Source of the DNA: JBJXFE01 sp046153875
Lineage (GTDB): Bacteria; Planctomycetota; Phycisphaerae; Phycisphaerales; UBA1924
Length of the DNA: 64,000 nucleotides
Direction: 5' to 3'
NCBI GenBank assembly: GCA_046153875.1
Contig: JBJXFE010000013.1
Coordinates: 62,001-126,000, forward strand
Notes under the pieces: generated by a model
What the model saw: the letters and a program-made list of their open reading frames with translations, nothing else
Database searches by the model: none
Told to the model about the DNA's origin: nothing
Made by a program: the position numbers and the translations under genes
In this document: piece by piece, positions 43,532 through 52,845 of the stretch
Position numbering within the stretch: the stretch's first letter is position 1
Layout: the number at the start of each line of letters is the position of its first letter

Positions 43532-44995
43532 ATGACGCACGTGCTGGTCATCGTGGCGCTGGCGTCGCTCGTGCTCCGCGACGACACGGGGCTGCCGTGG
43601 ACCCCGCCGCTCCCACCCTGGGCCACGGTCGGCGTCACGCTCGGCGCCTTCGCGGCGCTCGCCCTCCTGACGCACGCGATCCTGTGGAGCCTCGGGCGGC
43701 GCATGGACCGCCTCGGGTCCGTCGCGGCGATCCGTCGTTCCGATGCGGTGCTCGCGTGGTCGCGCGTCACCGCGGCCGCCCTCCACCTCGCGGCGATCTT
43801 CGGGCTCGGATGGCTCGACGCCGTGCGGTCGATGATCGGCGACGTCGTCCTGGCCGATGAGGCCGCGGCGGTGGTGCCCTTTCTCCTGTTCTTCGCCGCC
43901 GGCTGGTGGTCGATCCACCCGATCGATCGGCGCGTACGCGAGGCGTTGATGCTCGGGCGCCTCGACCGCGGGCTCTCCGTGCAGCCCACGCCGTCGCGCG
44001 CCGCCTTCGTGGTCAACGCGGTCCGGCACCACCTCGCCGTCGCCGTGGTCCCGGTCCTGCTCCTGCTGGCGTGGGATGAGGGCGTCCAGCGGCTCCTGCA
44101 CCGGTCCGGCTGGCCCGGTCCGCGCGGGCCCGATTGGATCAGCGATCGGGTCTGGAAGGGCCTGCGCCAGTTCGCGCACCCCGCCGCCCGCCTGCTGGGC
44201 GTGGCCGGCGTGTTCGCGCTCGCGCCGCTGCTGCTGCGCCACATCTGGGACACCGTGCGCCTCGGGCCCGGTGAGCTGCGTGACTCGATCGTCGAGCTCT
44301 GCCGCGCGGGGCGGGTCCGCGTGCGCGAACTGCTCGTCTGGCGCACCGGCGGCACCATGCTCAACGGCGCCGTCATCGGCCTCTTCCCGGGCACGCGCTA
44401 CATCCTCCTCACCGACGCCCTGCTGGAGCTTCTCACGCCCGGGCAGGTCCGCGCCGTCGCCGCCCACGAGATCGCCCACGTCCGCCGACGGCACATGCTG
44501 TGGCTCGGGCTCGCCGTGCTGGCATCGGTGTTCGGTGCGGCGCTGCTCGCCGATCGGGCCGGGCGGACGTGGCTCCCGCAGGACCAGGGCGAGCGATGGT
44601 TCCAGGCGTGCGCGACCGGCGCGTCGCTCGCCGCGGGGCTTCTCGTCTTCGGCTTCGCCAGCCGCCGCTTCGAGTGGCAGGCCGACGCCTTCGCGGTCGC
44701 CCACCTCAGCGGGCACCGGGACGGCGCCGATGGAGCCGCCGTGGTCACCCCGGAGAGCGTCGCGGAAATGACCGGCGCGCTCCAGGCCGTGGCGGACCTG
44801 AACCACGTGCCGGTGCACCGGTTCAGTTTCCGCCACGGGTCGATCGCCGACCGCCAGCGACGGTTGGCGCGACTCGCATGGCAACGGATCGACCGCCTCC
44901 CCGCCGACCGCGGGGCACGCCGGGTGAAGAGATCGACCATCCTCGGCGTCATCGTGGTGGTCGCGGGCGTCGCGGCGGACGCGGGGCTATGGTGA
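43532..44995 (+). CDS. Membrane-bound M48-family metalloprotease
   Basis: The 487-residue protein has several membrane segments in the first half (VIVALASLVL; FAALALLTHAILWSL; AALHLAAIFGLGWL; VVPVLLLLAW) and a zinc-peptidase core with HEIAHVRRRH, so His312-Glu313 ... His316 form the active site; the downstream third ligand would be Glu in FEWQADAFAVAH (EWxAD). This is the Ste24/HtpX-like layout. The loop YILLTDALLELLTPGQVRAVAAHE is conserved in M48. It probably handles misfolded membrane proteins, but the substrate is unknown. It lies between the JAB-like gene and dapF, on the same strand. Confidence 0.88.
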   Translation: MTHVLVIVALASLVLRDDTGLPWTPPLPPWATVGVTLGAFAALALLTHAILWSLGRRMDRLGSVAAIRRSDAVLAWSRVTAAALHLAAIFGLGWLDAVRSMIGDVVLADEAAAVVPFLLFFAAGWWSIHPIDRRVREALMLGRLDRGLSVQPTPSRAAFVVNAVRHHLAVAVVPVLLLLAWDEGVQRLLHRSGWPGPRGPDWISDRVWKGLRQFAHPAARLLGVAGVFALAPLLLRHIWDTVRLGPGELRDSIVELCRAGRVRVRELLVWRTGGTMLNGAVIGLFPGTRYILLTDALLELLTPGQVRAVAAHEIAHVRRRHMLWLGLAVLASVFGAALLADRAGRTWLPQDQGERWFQACATGASLAAGLLVFGFASRRFEWQADAFAVAHLSGHRDGADGAAVVTPESVAEMTGALQAVADLNHVPVHRFSFRHGSIADRQRRLARLAWQRIDRLPADRGARRVKRSTILGVIVVVAGVAADAGLW

Positions 44996-45045
44996 CGCCG
45001 GCGCGAAGACCCGGACGCCATGAGAACGCTCGGACGGATGTAGCC

Positions 45046-45939
45046 ATGCGTTTCGTCAAGATGCACGGCATCGGGAACGACTACGTGTACCTCGACGCTG
45101 TCACCGACGACGCGCCCGAGCGGCGACCCGACCTGCCCGCGCTCGCCCGGGCGATGAGCGACCGCCACCGCGGGATCGGGAGCGACGGGCTCATCCTCGT
45201 GTGCCGGCCGAAGGGCTCCGCCCACGTGCGCATGCGCATGTTCAACGCCGACGGGTCGGAGTCCGAGATGTGCGGGAACGGTGTGCGGTGTGTGACGAAG
45301 TTCGCGTACGACCGGCTCGGCGTTCGCGCCAACCCCATGCTCGTCGAAACGGGGCGCGGCGTGCTGTCGATCCGGTACGAGACCGCGGGCGGACGGTTGG
45401 CTTCCGCGACCGTGGACATGGGCGAGCCGATTCTCGACCTGTCCCGCATCCCCGTCCGGGAGGATCGTCTGGCGTGGAAGGGAGTGAAGAACCACTACGG
45501 CCTGACCGCCGGCGAGGCCGGGGACGACGCCTGGGTCGGCGTTTTCGTCTCGATGGGCAACCCGCACGCCGTCTTCTTTGACGACGAGAACGCGCGGATC
45601 AAGCTCGAAGGGCTCGATCGCCTGGACCTGCCACGAATAGGCCCACCAATCGAGCACCACCCGGCGTTCCCGAACCGCGTGAATGCGCACTTCGTCGTGC
45701 CGCGCACACCGCGCGAGGCGCACATGCGGACGTGGGAGCGCGGGGCCGGCGCGACGCTGGCGTGCGGAACCGGCGCGTGCGCTGTCTGCGTCGCGGGCGT
45801 GCGGACGGGGCGGCTGGAGCGCAACGTGCTGCTGCACCTGCCCGGCGGGGACCTGTCCATCCGCTGGGACGAGCCCACGAATCATGTGTTCATGACCGGT
45901 CCGGCGGCGGACGTGTTCGACGGCGAGTGGCCCGCGTGA
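45046..45939 (+). CDS. dapF: Diaminopimelate epimerase
   Basis: DapF converts LL- to meso-diaminopimelate for lysine and peptidoglycan. The two catalytic Cys are present: Cys76 in SEMCGNGVRC and Cys240 in ACGTGACAV. Other blocks are MHGIGNDYVYLD, HRGIGSDGLI and SMGNPHAVFF. The 297-residue length is slightly above the usual 275. ATG 45046 fits the conserved N-terminus; the ribosome binding site is weak (CGGACGG). It starts 50 bases after the M48 gene. Confidence 0.96.
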   Translation: MRFVKMHGIGNDYVYLDAVTDDAPERRPDLPALARAMSDRHRGIGSDGLILVCRPKGSAHVRMRMFNADGSESEMCGNGVRCVTKFAYDRLGVRANPMLVETGRGVLSIRYETAGGRLASATVDMGEPILDLSRIPVREDRLAWKGVKNHYGLTAGEAGDDAWVGVFVSMGNPHAVFFDDENARIKLEGLDRLDLPRIGPPIEHHPAFPNRVNAHFVVPRTPREAHMRTWERGAGATLACGTGACAVCVAGVRTGRLERNVLLHLPGGDLSIRWDEPTNHVFMTGPAADVFDGEWPA

Positions 45940-45993
45940 CCGAGCCGACCGTCCGAACACGCCGGGATCGCTCCCGCGTGCATTAGATCGCTC

Positions 45994-46551
45994 ATGCCCA
46001 CGCAGGCCACCCTCACCACCTCGCGCCTCGTGCTCCGCCGGTTTTCGCCGGCCGACGCCCCGAGTCTCGTCGGGTTGCTCGCCGACCGCGAGATCGCCGC
46101 CAACACCTTGACGATCCCGCACCCCTATTCGCGCGCCGACGCGGATACGTGGCTCTCGACCCTCCAGGTGAAGTTCGACGAGGGGAAGCACGCGACGTTC
46201 GCGATCACCCTCCGCCGGGACGGCGCCCTCGTCGGGTGCGCCGGCCTCAACATCAACCCCGACCACGCGCGGGCCGAACTCGGCTACTGGATCGGACGCG
46301 ACCACCGCGGCCGGGGCGTGGCGACCGAGGCGTGCGCGGCCGTCATCCGACACGGCATCGAGACTCTCGGGCTCGAGCGCATCTTCGCGTCGCACTACCT
46401 GCGAAACCCGGCCTCGGGCCGCGTGCTGGCCAAGTTGGGCATGAGCCACGAGGGCGTCGCGCGCCGATCCACCAGAAAATGGGACCGCTTCGAGGACACT
46501 GCGGTCTACGCCATCGTGCGCGGCGACCCGCTCCCGCCCGCCGCCCGCTGA
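45994..46551 (+). CDS. RimJ/RimL-type GNAT acetyltransferase
   Basis: The 185-residue protein opens with TTSRLVLRRFSPADAPSL, the typical RimJ/L start, and has LGYWIGRDHRGRGVATEA (acetyl-CoA loop R-x-R-G-x-A) and FASHYLRNPASGRVLAKLGM (C-terminal strand with Asn-x2-S). It may acetylate protein N-termini, an antibiotic or a small amine; the substrate is not given. A TTAGAT/TAGATC sequence lies 4-5 bases before ATG 45994, so a leaderless mRNA is possible. The M20 hydrolase follows after 17 bases. Confidence 0.88.
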   Translation: MPTQATLTTSRLVLRRFSPADAPSLVGLLADREIAANTLTIPHPYSRADADTWLSTLQVKFDEGKHATFAITLRRDGALVGCAGLNINPDHARAELGYWIGRDHRGRGVATEACAAVIRHGIETLGLERIFASHYLRNPASGRVLAKLGMSHEGVARRSTRKWDRFEDTAVYAIVRGDPLPPAAR

Positions 46552-46568
46552 CGGCCAACAATGACCGC

Positions 46569-47804
46569 GTGCCGACCCTTGCACCATCGTTGACGGACCG
46601 CGAACAAAGGCTGTGCGGGCTGATCGGCGCGAGGGCGCGACCGCTGCTCGACGACCTGCGCCTGCACGTGGGCACGCCGACCGGCGGGAATAACAAGGTC
46701 GCGCTGGACGAGACACGCGAGCGGTTCGTCGCCCGCCTGCAGAAGCTCGGCGCGGCGACGAAGCTCGTACCGGGCGACCCCAAACCTGATTGGCTCCACG
46801 GCGTCACGCCCGGCGGCCACGTCCCGCCGACGGCGGTCTGCGGCCGGGTAAACGGGCACGACTCGGCCCGCGGGGCACGGGTGGTGATCGCCGGGCACCT
46901 CGACACAGTCCATGATCCGGACGGCTCGTTCCGCGAACTGACCATCGCGCCGGACGGCAAGATGGCGACCGGCCCCGGCTGCGTGGACATGAAGGGCGGG
47001 CTGGTGATCCTCATCGCCGCCCTCGAAGCTCTGGAAGAAGCCGGGATCGACGCCGCGTGGACCGTCGTGCTCAACGGCGACGAGGAGACGGGCAGCTACC
47101 ACAGCGAGCGGGCGATCCGCGCCGCCGCGCGGGAGCACGACGTCGGCCTGGCGGTCGAGCCCGCGATGCCCGGCGGCGAGCTGGCGGTCGAGCGGCTCGG
47201 CAGCGGGCAGTTCCTCATCGAGACGCACGGGCGCTCGGCGCACGTGGGGCGCGACTTTGAGAAGGGAGTCTCGGCCGTCACGGCGCTGGGCGAGTGCCTG
47301 GCGCGGGCCGGACACCTCTCTGAACCGTCCCGCGGCATGATCGTCAACATCGGCCCGCTCGAGGGCGGCAACGCCACGAACGTCGTCCCCGACCTGGCCC
47401 GCGCCTGGGGCAACGTGCGATTCCCGGACAAGCGGATCGCCGATGAACTGGGGGCGAAGCTGGACGCGCTCGCCACGCCCGAGGACGCCATGCCCCGAGT
47501 CACCGTGCGCAAGAGTTTCATCCGGGCGGCCAAGCCGCTCACGCCGGGCACGAAGCGCCTGGCGGAGCTGGCCCGCGACGCCGCGGAATCACTCGGTCAG
47601 AAACTCCCCTTCGGCAAGACCGGCGGCGTCTGCGACGGCAACATCCTTCAGGACGAAGGGCTTCCCACGATCGACACACTGGGCGTTCGCGGCGGCGGAT
47701 TGCACACGCCGCAGGAGTGGATCGAGCTGCCGAGTCTCGTGGAGCGGTGCCAGTTGCTCGCGGTGGTGCTGTCGCGCCTCGCGGGCGGAGCGATGAAGAG
47801 TTGA
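46569..47804 (+). CDS. M20-family zinc hydrolase (glutamate carboxypeptidase / deacylase-like)
   Basis: The 411-residue cytoplasmic enzyme has the two-zinc site of M20: His110 and Asp112 in GHLDTVH, bridging Asp140 in GCVDMKGG, Glu172 (general base) and Glu173 in NGDEETGS, Glu in AVEPAMPG and His in GGGLHTP. A dimerisation domain lies between (about 205-310). Relatives split N-acyl or glutamyl amide bonds, for example CPG2, ArgE and DapE. The start is GTG 46569. It lies 28 bases before the class III aminotransferase, astA and astD, so removal of the succinyl group from succinylglutamate (the AstE job) is a plausible inference. Confidence 0.87.
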   Translation: MPTLAPSLTDREQRLCGLIGARARPLLDDLRLHVGTPTGGNNKVALDETRERFVARLQKLGAATKLVPGDPKPDWLHGVTPGGHVPPTAVCGRVNGHDSARGARVVIAGHLDTVHDPDGSFRELTIAPDGKMATGPGCVDMKGGLVILIAALEALEEAGIDAAWTVVLNGDEETGSYHSERAIRAAAREHDVGLAVEPAMPGGELAVERLGSGQFLIETHGRSAHVGRDFEKGVSAVTALGECLARAGHLSEPSRGMIVNIGPLEGGNATNVVPDLARAWGNVRFPDKRIADELGAKLDALATPEDAMPRVTVRKSFIRAAKPLTPGTKRLAELARDAAESLGQKLPFGKTGGVCDGNILQDEGLPTIDTLGVRGGGLHTPQEWIELPSLVERCQLLAVVLSRLAGGAMKS

Positions 47805-47832
47805 GGGTTCGTCAGCCACGGAGGATTCGGGC

Positions 47833-49314
47833 ATGAGCGGGACGGCCACTATGAGCAAGCAGGCGTCGGCGGGGACAACGGGCAGTTCCGGCAAGGCCGC
47901 CACCGTCGGTCAGCAACTGCAGCAGAGCCCCGCGGTCAAGGCCGCGGTGGACGCGATCGTGGCGGAGGTGAAGGCAAAGTCGGCGCTGATCACTTCCGTG
48001 CGCGGACCGATCGACGCGCTCAAACAAGACCACGAGTCCTTCATGAAACGAGCCGCCGATGTCCGCGGGCGGGGCCTGCTCTACCCGTACCTCGGCAGCG
48101 GCATCGGCAACGGCGCCCTCGTCGAGCTCGCCGACGGCTCCGTCAAGTGGGACATGATCTGCGGCATCGGCGTCCACTTCTTCGGGCACTCCGAGCCGGA
48201 CCTGATCGCCGCCGGGCTGCGCGGAGCGATGGACGACACGCTCAAGCAGGGCAACCTCCAGGGTTCGTGGGAGGCGTACTCCTTCTGCGAGACCCTGCTG
48301 AACGAGGCGAAGAAGGGCAGCCGCCTCAAGTACGCCTACGTCAGCACCTCCGGGTGCATGGCCAACGAGCACGCCCTGAAGGTCTGCTTCCAGAAGCACG
48401 CCCCGGCCACGCGCGTCCTCGCCTTCCGCGATTGCTTCATGGGGCGCTCCATCACCATGTCCGGCATCGGCGACTCGGCCGCCAACCGCGTCGGCCTGCC
48501 GATCACCACGCCGGTGGACTACATGCCGTTCTGGGACCCCATCGCCGCCGCCCGGATCGGCAAGGCGAAGGTGATCGACGCCGCGGTAGCGCAGCTCAAC
48601 GAGTACATCCACCGCTACCCGAAGCAGCACGCCTGCTTCATCTTCGAGCTGGTGCAGGGCGAGGGCGGGTTCAACGTCGCCGACCGCGACTTCATCAAGG
48701 CTCTCATCGACGTGTGCAAGGCGAACACGATCGCCGTCTGGGACGATGAGATCCAGACGTTCGGGCGGCTGCCGTCGATGTTCGCTTACGACGAGTTCAA
48801 GCTCGGCGAGTTCGTGGACGTGTTCTGCGTCGGCAAAATGACGCAGGCGTGCGCGACCATGTTCACCGAGGAGTACAACCCCGGCCCCGGCCTGCTTTCC
48901 GGCACGTTCCTGGGCGAGGGTGTCTCGTTCCGCGTCGGCCAACGCGTCGTCGAGCGCCTCCGCGACGGCACGTACTACGGGCCGAGCGGCAGCATCACGC
49001 GGCACCACACCCTGTTCCGCAAGCACGCCGAGGCCCTCGCCGCGAAGCACCCCGAGTGGTTCCCGCGGACCGAGTCTGTGCCCGAGATCGTCGGCGGGCT
49101 CGGCGGGATGATGCGGTTCACCCCGTTCGGCGGCGACAAGGACAAGATCAACAAGGCCTGCAAGACGTGCTTTGACGAGGGCGTCGTTCTCTTCTACTGC
49201 GGGCACGGGCCTTACCACCTGCGGGTGCTGCCGCCGCTGGGTGTCATGCGCGAGCAGGACTGGCCCGTGGTCTTCTCGTGTCTGGAACGCGGCCTGTCGA
49301 AAGCGGCGTCCTGA
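47833..49314 (+). CDS. Class III PLP-dependent aminotransferase, AstC/ArgD-like role inferred
   Basis: The 493-residue enzyme has fold-type I PLP features: STSGCMANEHALKV (cofactor phosphate loop), EGGFNVADRDFIKAL, WDDEIQTFGR (Asp pairing with the pyridine N) and the Schiff-base Lys335 in FCVGKMTQAC. An N-terminal extension of about 70 residues (helical, then GPIDALKQDHESFM) goes beyond ArgD/AstC, so it is a divergent branch, and the Lys context differs from the usual K-x-L-G-G. Acting on ornithine, acetylornithine or succinylornithine is inferred from neighbours astA (87 bases downstream) and astD. An in-frame ATG at 47851 is an alternative start. Confidence 0.85.
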   Translation: MSGTATMSKQASAGTTGSSGKAATVGQQLQQSPAVKAAVDAIVAEVKAKSALITSVRGPIDALKQDHESFMKRAADVRGRGLLYPYLGSGIGNGALVELADGSVKWDMICGIGVHFFGHSEPDLIAAGLRGAMDDTLKQGNLQGSWEAYSFCETLLNEAKKGSRLKYAYVSTSGCMANEHALKVCFQKHAPATRVLAFRDCFMGRSITMSGIGDSAANRVGLPITTPVDYMPFWDPIAAARIGKAKVIDAAVAQLNEYIHRYPKQHACFIFELVQGEGGFNVADRDFIKALIDVCKANTIAVWDDEIQTFGRLPSMFAYDEFKLGEFVDVFCVGKMTQACATMFTEEYNPGPGLLSGTFLGEGVSFRVGQRVVERLRDGTYYGPSGSITRHHTLFRKHAEALAAKHPEWFPRTESVPEIVGGLGGMMRFTPFGGDKDKINKACKTCFDEGVVLFYCGHGPYHLRVLPPLGVMREQDWPVVFSCLERGLSKAAS

Positions 49315-49401
49315 CGCGGGAACGCGCCGCGGCCCGCTTACACTTGCCCCGACCGCCCGGGCGAAGGACTCGCGCGGCGCCTCACTTCCACGGAGTTGCC
49401 C

Positions 49402-50556
49402 GTGTTCATCATCCGCCAAGCCAGACTCGACGACCTCAGCACGCTGCTCAAGCTCGCCAAGATGGTCCACTTCATCAATCTGCCCGCGGACAAGGAGATC
49501 ATCGCGGGCAAGATTGTCCACTCGCAGCAGTGCTTCCTCCGGGCGGCCGGCGGCGCGGCGCCGGACGCCGGCGAGTCGGCCGCGGCCTCGTCCAACGGTG
49601 CGGTGGGCCTGCGCGAGGCGGTCACGCGGGCCGACCAGTTCATGTTCATCCTGGAGGACACCGACACCGGTGTCTGCCTGGGCACGTCGCAGATCATGGC
49701 CCACATGGGCGGTCCCGGAAACCCGAACTTCTCGTTCAAGCTCAGCCGACGCGAGTTCTTCAGCAAGAGCCTCCAGACCGGCACCAGCCACATCGTGGCG
49801 AAGCTCTACGCCGATGAGTCGGGGCCGACGGAGATCGGCGGGTTGATCCTCCAGCCCGCGTCGCGCGGGCACCGGCTGGGTCGGTTCCTGAGCCTGATCC
49901 GGTTCCACTTCATCGGGCTGCACCGGGCCATCTTCGCCGACCGCGTGATCGCGGAGATGATGGCCCCGATCACGCTCGACGGGCAGAACATGCTCTGGGA
50001 GTACCTCGGACGCCGCTTCATCCCGCTCAGCTACACCGAGGCGGACAAGCACTGCCAGCGTTCGCGCGAGTTCATCTCCGCGCTCCTGCCCCCCGAGGAC
50101 ATCTACCTCTCGCTGCTGCCGCCCGAGGCCCGCGACGTGGTCGGGAGGGTCCACGAAGAGACCGTGCCCGCCCGCAAGATGCTCGAGAAGCTCGGCTTCC
50201 GGTACAAGGACGCGGTGGACCCCTTCGACGGCGGGCCGCACCTGGAGGCCGCGACGGACCAGATCTCGGTGGTGACGGCCACGAGCACCGTGCCGTTGGG
50301 GGATCCGCTGGCCGAGGGCGCGCCCGCCAACCGCCGCGCATTCGTGAGCCGCGTGGACACGGACGGCGAGTTCCGTGCCGTGGAGACGGAGTACGCGACG
50401 GACGCCAAGGGGCGCGTGCGCTTGCCGAAGGCAATTGTCGGCGCGATGGGGTGGAAGGCGGGCTGGCCGGTCGGCGTCACGCCGATCGACAACTCCCCGC
50501 GCCGCAAGCCCGCGAAGCAGTCGGGTGGATCGAAACCGAAGAAGGTCAAGTCCTGA
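49402..50556 (+). CDS. astA: Arginine/ornithine N-succinyltransferase
   Basis: AstA moves a succinyl group from succinyl-CoA to the alpha-amino group of arginine or ornithine. The AstA pattern is clear: IIRQARLDDLSTLLKLA, MFILEDTDTGVCLGTSQI, LILQPASRGHRLGRFLSLIR, VIAEMMAPITLDGQNMLWEYLG, LLPPEARDVVGRVHEET and EKLGFRYKDAVDPFDGGPHLE. It has 384 residues against about 345, the extra being an Ala/Gly-rich insert near residues 47-70 and a basic C-terminal tail (KPAKQSGGSKPKKVK). GTG 49402 follows CGGAG by 6 bases. A TACACT box lies at 49339-49344. Its stop overlaps the astD ATG by one base (TGATG). Confidence 0.92.
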   Translation: MFIIRQARLDDLSTLLKLAKMVHFINLPADKEIIAGKIVHSQQCFLRAAGGAAPDAGESAAASSNGAVGLREAVTRADQFMFILEDTDTGVCLGTSQIMAHMGGPGNPNFSFKLSRREFFSKSLQTGTSHIVAKLYADESGPTEIGGLILQPASRGHRLGRFLSLIRFHFIGLHRAIFADRVIAEMMAPITLDGQNMLWEYLGRRFIPLSYTEADKHCQRSREFISALLPPEDIYLSLLPPEARDVVGRVHEETVPARKMLEKLGFRYKDAVDPFDGGPHLEAATDQISVVTATSTVPLGDPLAEGAPANRRAFVSRVDTDGEFRAVETEYATDAKGRVRLPKAIVGAMGWKAGWPVGVTPIDNSPRRKPAKQSGGSKPKKVKS

Positions 50557-52148
50557 TGGGCGGCCCCGCGCGAGCGGCGCCCCCCCCTCCCGGCGCGGCC
50601 CATGCGTCGCTGCGCCAACCCGCGTGCGACCTCATCGGCGGCGCCTGGCTGCCGATCCCCGGTGATCGGGTCGTTTCACGCAACCCGGCCCGGCCCGCGG
50701 ACGTCATCTGGTCGGGTGCGCCGGACGCCGCCCACGTCGATCACGCCGTCGCGGCCTCGCGCGGAGCGCTCCACGCGTGGTCGCGATGGACGCGTGAGAA
50801 GCGTTTCGCGGTCCTGCGCCGGCTCAGGGCGATTTACGAGCGCGAGGCGACTCGCATCGCCGACCTGATCCGCGACGAGACCGGCAAGGTGATGTGGGAC
50901 GCGAAGGCCGAGGCGGGCGCCCTGGCTGCGAAGATCGACATCACGCTTGATGCGACCGAGTTCGGCCCGCTACGCCGGGTAACGGGCTTCGATCTGCCGC
51001 TGGGAGGCTCGCGCACGGGCCGGTGCTGGTTCCGCCCGCACGGCGTCATGGCGGTACTGGCCCCGTACAACTTCCCCGCGCACCTGGCGAACGGGCACAT
51101 CATCCCGGCGCTGGCGATGGGCAACACGGTCATCCTCAAGCCCAGCGATAAGACGCCGGGCGTGGGCCAGTTGCTGGCCGATCTGATCCAGGAGGCGCTG
51201 GACGCCGAGGGCGCACCGCCGGGTGTGATCAATCTCGTGCAAGGGGCGGCCGACATCGCGAGCGCTCTGGCGCGGCACCCCGGCGTGGACGGCATCCTGT
51301 TCACGGGCTCGTGGCCGGTCGGGCGCAAGATCCTCGAAGCGAACCTCGACACGCCGGGGCGGATCATCGCGCTGGAGATGGGCGGGAACAACGCGGCCGT
51401 GGTCATGCCCGACGCGGACCTGAAGCAGGCGGCGATCGAGTGCGTGCGATCGGCCTTCGTCACGACGGGGCAGCGCTGCACCTGCACGCGCCGGCTGGTC
51501 GTGCACAAGGAGATCGCCGCGAGATTCATCCCCGCGGTCTGCAAGGTCGCGTCGAACCTCATCGTGGGCGACCCGCGGGCCGACTATCCCGTGTTCATGG
51601 GCCCGATGATCGGCGAGCAGGCCCGCGCGGGCGTGCTGGAGTTCCAGGCGCGGGTTGCACGCTTCGCATCCGCGCGCGTTCTGCTGGAGTCCTCCGCGCT
51701 CGACGGCGGCACGGGCGGGTGGTATCTCACGCCCGGCGTGATCGAGGTGGAACAGTTTGAGCTGGCAAGCGAGACAGGGGGCGTGGGAGCGGATGTGGAG
51801 GTGTTCGGGCCGCTGCTGCGGGTCGCTGTGGTGGAGTCGCTCGACGCCGCGATCGAGCAGGCCAACGCGACCCGGTTCGGCTTGGCGGCTTCGATCTTCA
51901 CGAAAGACGCCGGCGCCATCGACCGCGTCCTCAACGAGGCCCGGGCCGGGTGCGTGAACGTAAACACCGGCACTGCGGGAGCCAGTAGCAAGCTGCCGTT
52001 CGGAGGGCTGGGGCGCAGCGGGAACCACCGGCCCGCGGGGTCGTTCAGCCTCGACTACTGCGCCTACCCCGTCGCGGGGATGATCGAGACAGGCGACGCG
52101 GCCACGGTGCATCCGGGGATGCGGTTCGAGGACGGATGGCTCCGATAG
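50556..52148 (+). CDS. astD: Succinylglutamate-semialdehyde dehydrogenase
   Basis: AstD oxidises N-succinylglutamate semialdehyde to N-succinylglutamate with NAD. The aldehyde dehydrogenase core has VLAPYNFPAHLANGHIIPAL, NTVILKPSDKTPG, LFTGSWPVG, the Glu in ALEMGGNN and the catalytic Cys in TTGQRCTCTRR. The end VNVNTGTAGASSKLPFGGLG plus GNHRPAG and DYCAYPVA are specific to AstD among aldehyde dehydrogenases. It has 530 residues, about 40 more than E. coli AstD, mostly at the N-terminus. Translation is coupled to astA through the TGATG overlap, with AAGGT upstream. Confidence 0.93.
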   Translation: MGGPARAAPPPPGAAHASLRQPACDLIGGAWLPIPGDRVVSRNPARPADVIWSGAPDAAHVDHAVAASRGALHAWSRWTREKRFAVLRRLRAIYEREATRIADLIRDETGKVMWDAKAEAGALAAKIDITLDATEFGPLRRVTGFDLPLGGSRTGRCWFRPHGVMAVLAPYNFPAHLANGHIIPALAMGNTVILKPSDKTPGVGQLLADLIQEALDAEGAPPGVINLVQGAADIASALARHPGVDGILFTGSWPVGRKILEANLDTPGRIIALEMGGNNAAVVMPDADLKQAAIECVRSAFVTTGQRCTCTRRLVVHKEIAARFIPAVCKVASNLIVGDPRADYPVFMGPMIGEQARAGVLEFQARVARFASARVLLESSALDGGTGGWYLTPGVIEVEQFELASETGGVGADVEVFGPLLRVAVVESLDAAIEQANATRFGLAASIFTKDAGAIDRVLNEARAGCVNVNTGTAGASSKLPFGGLGRSGNHRPAGSFSLDYCAYPVAGMIETGDAATVHPGMRFEDGWLR

Positions 52149-52180
52149 CGCGCGACGCAGCCGACGAGTACGAAAAGCGG

Positions 52181-52186
52181 TATTCT
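52181..52186 (+). promoter_or_regulatory. Putative -10 box for the gene at 52193 (TATTCT)
   Basis: TATTCT ends 6 bases before ATG 52193, without a Shine-Dalgarno sequence; the small membrane genes thus probably start their own, leaderless transcript. Confidence 0.45.
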
Positions 52187-52192
52187 GCCGTC

Positions 52193-52477
52193 ATGCCGGA
52201 TTGTCGCGACCTGGTCGTGGTGCTCCGCGCGGGCGCTCTCATCGGGGCGGCCTGCGCCTCGGCGATGGCTCTGAGTTCGGGCACGACGGTGTTCCGATCG
52301 AATTACATTGAACGGGGGTTTACTACGCCTATCGGCGTCCCTCCCGACACCGACACCGCATGGGCCGCAGGCATCGCGTCCGCCGCGACGTGGCTAATCC
52401 TTGCGGCCGTCGGAGCCTTTGTTTTCAGCCGGTCCAGACTGATTGCCCGCACCGCGTTCCCGAGGGGCGTCGCATGA
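52193..52477 (+). CDS. Small membrane protein of unknown function
   Basis: The 94-residue product has two hydrophobic segments (VVLRAGALIGAACASAMAL and WLILAAVGAFVFS) and matches no family I know. ATG 52193 is preferred over ATG 52136, which would overlap astD and run through the TATTCT box. Its DNA has lower GC than its neighbours. Its stop overlaps the next ATG as ATGA, so it heads a three-gene unit of small membrane proteins. Confidence 0.65.
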   Translation: MPDCRDLVVVLRAGALIGAACASAMALSSGTTVFRSNYIERGFTTPIGVPPDTDTAWAAGIASAATWLILAAVGAFVFSRSRLIARTAFPRGVA

Positions 52478-52845
52478 TCCGCTTCGGCTGGTTCCGGCTC
52501 ATGTTGCGCATCATCGGGGTGGCGATGATCGGCTTCGCATTGCCACCGTTGACGTTGGCAGTGGTGCAACTTGCTCATTTCGTCGTCCGTCCCCAGGAGT
52601 GGACGGGGTGGGATTGGTGGTGGGTCGTGTTGAACCACACCTCCACGGCAGTTCAGGTTGGGATTGGCTTGTATCTCCTATTCGGTGGTCGGTGGGTTGT
52701 GGAGCGCTGCCTTCGCGGCATCGACACCGTCTGTCCCGTGTGCGCCTACGACGTGAGCAGTACGCCTGCGGACACATGTCCTGAGTGCGGATTCCACTTT
52801 CGACCGATACCGCCCGAACCTCCAAAGACTCCACCAACCGCATGA
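52474..52845 (+). CDS. Membrane protein with C-terminal zinc ribbon
   Basis: The 123-residue protein has two hydrophobic segments (residues 9-31 and 52-74) and a C-terminal four-Cys zinc ribbon: CPVCAYDV and CPECGFHF, with spacing C-x2-C ... C-x2-C. This short ribbon after membrane helices recurs in many Phycisphaerae proteins. It overlaps its neighbours on both sides as ATGA and resembles the next gene product in layout, so the two are probably paralogues. Function unknown. Confidence 0.75.
   Translation: MIRFGWFRLMLRIIGVAMIGFALPPLTLAVVQLAHFVVRPQEWTGWDWWWVVLNHTSTAVQVGIGLYLLFGGRWVVERCLRGIDTVCPVCAYDVSSTPADTCPECGFHFRPIPPEPPKTPPTA

Noticed and set aside
52136..52192. Upstream ATG 52136 for the small membrane protein
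   Set aside because: It would overlap astD and add a polar stretch without homology; TATTCT 6 bases before ATG 52193 supports the shorter form.
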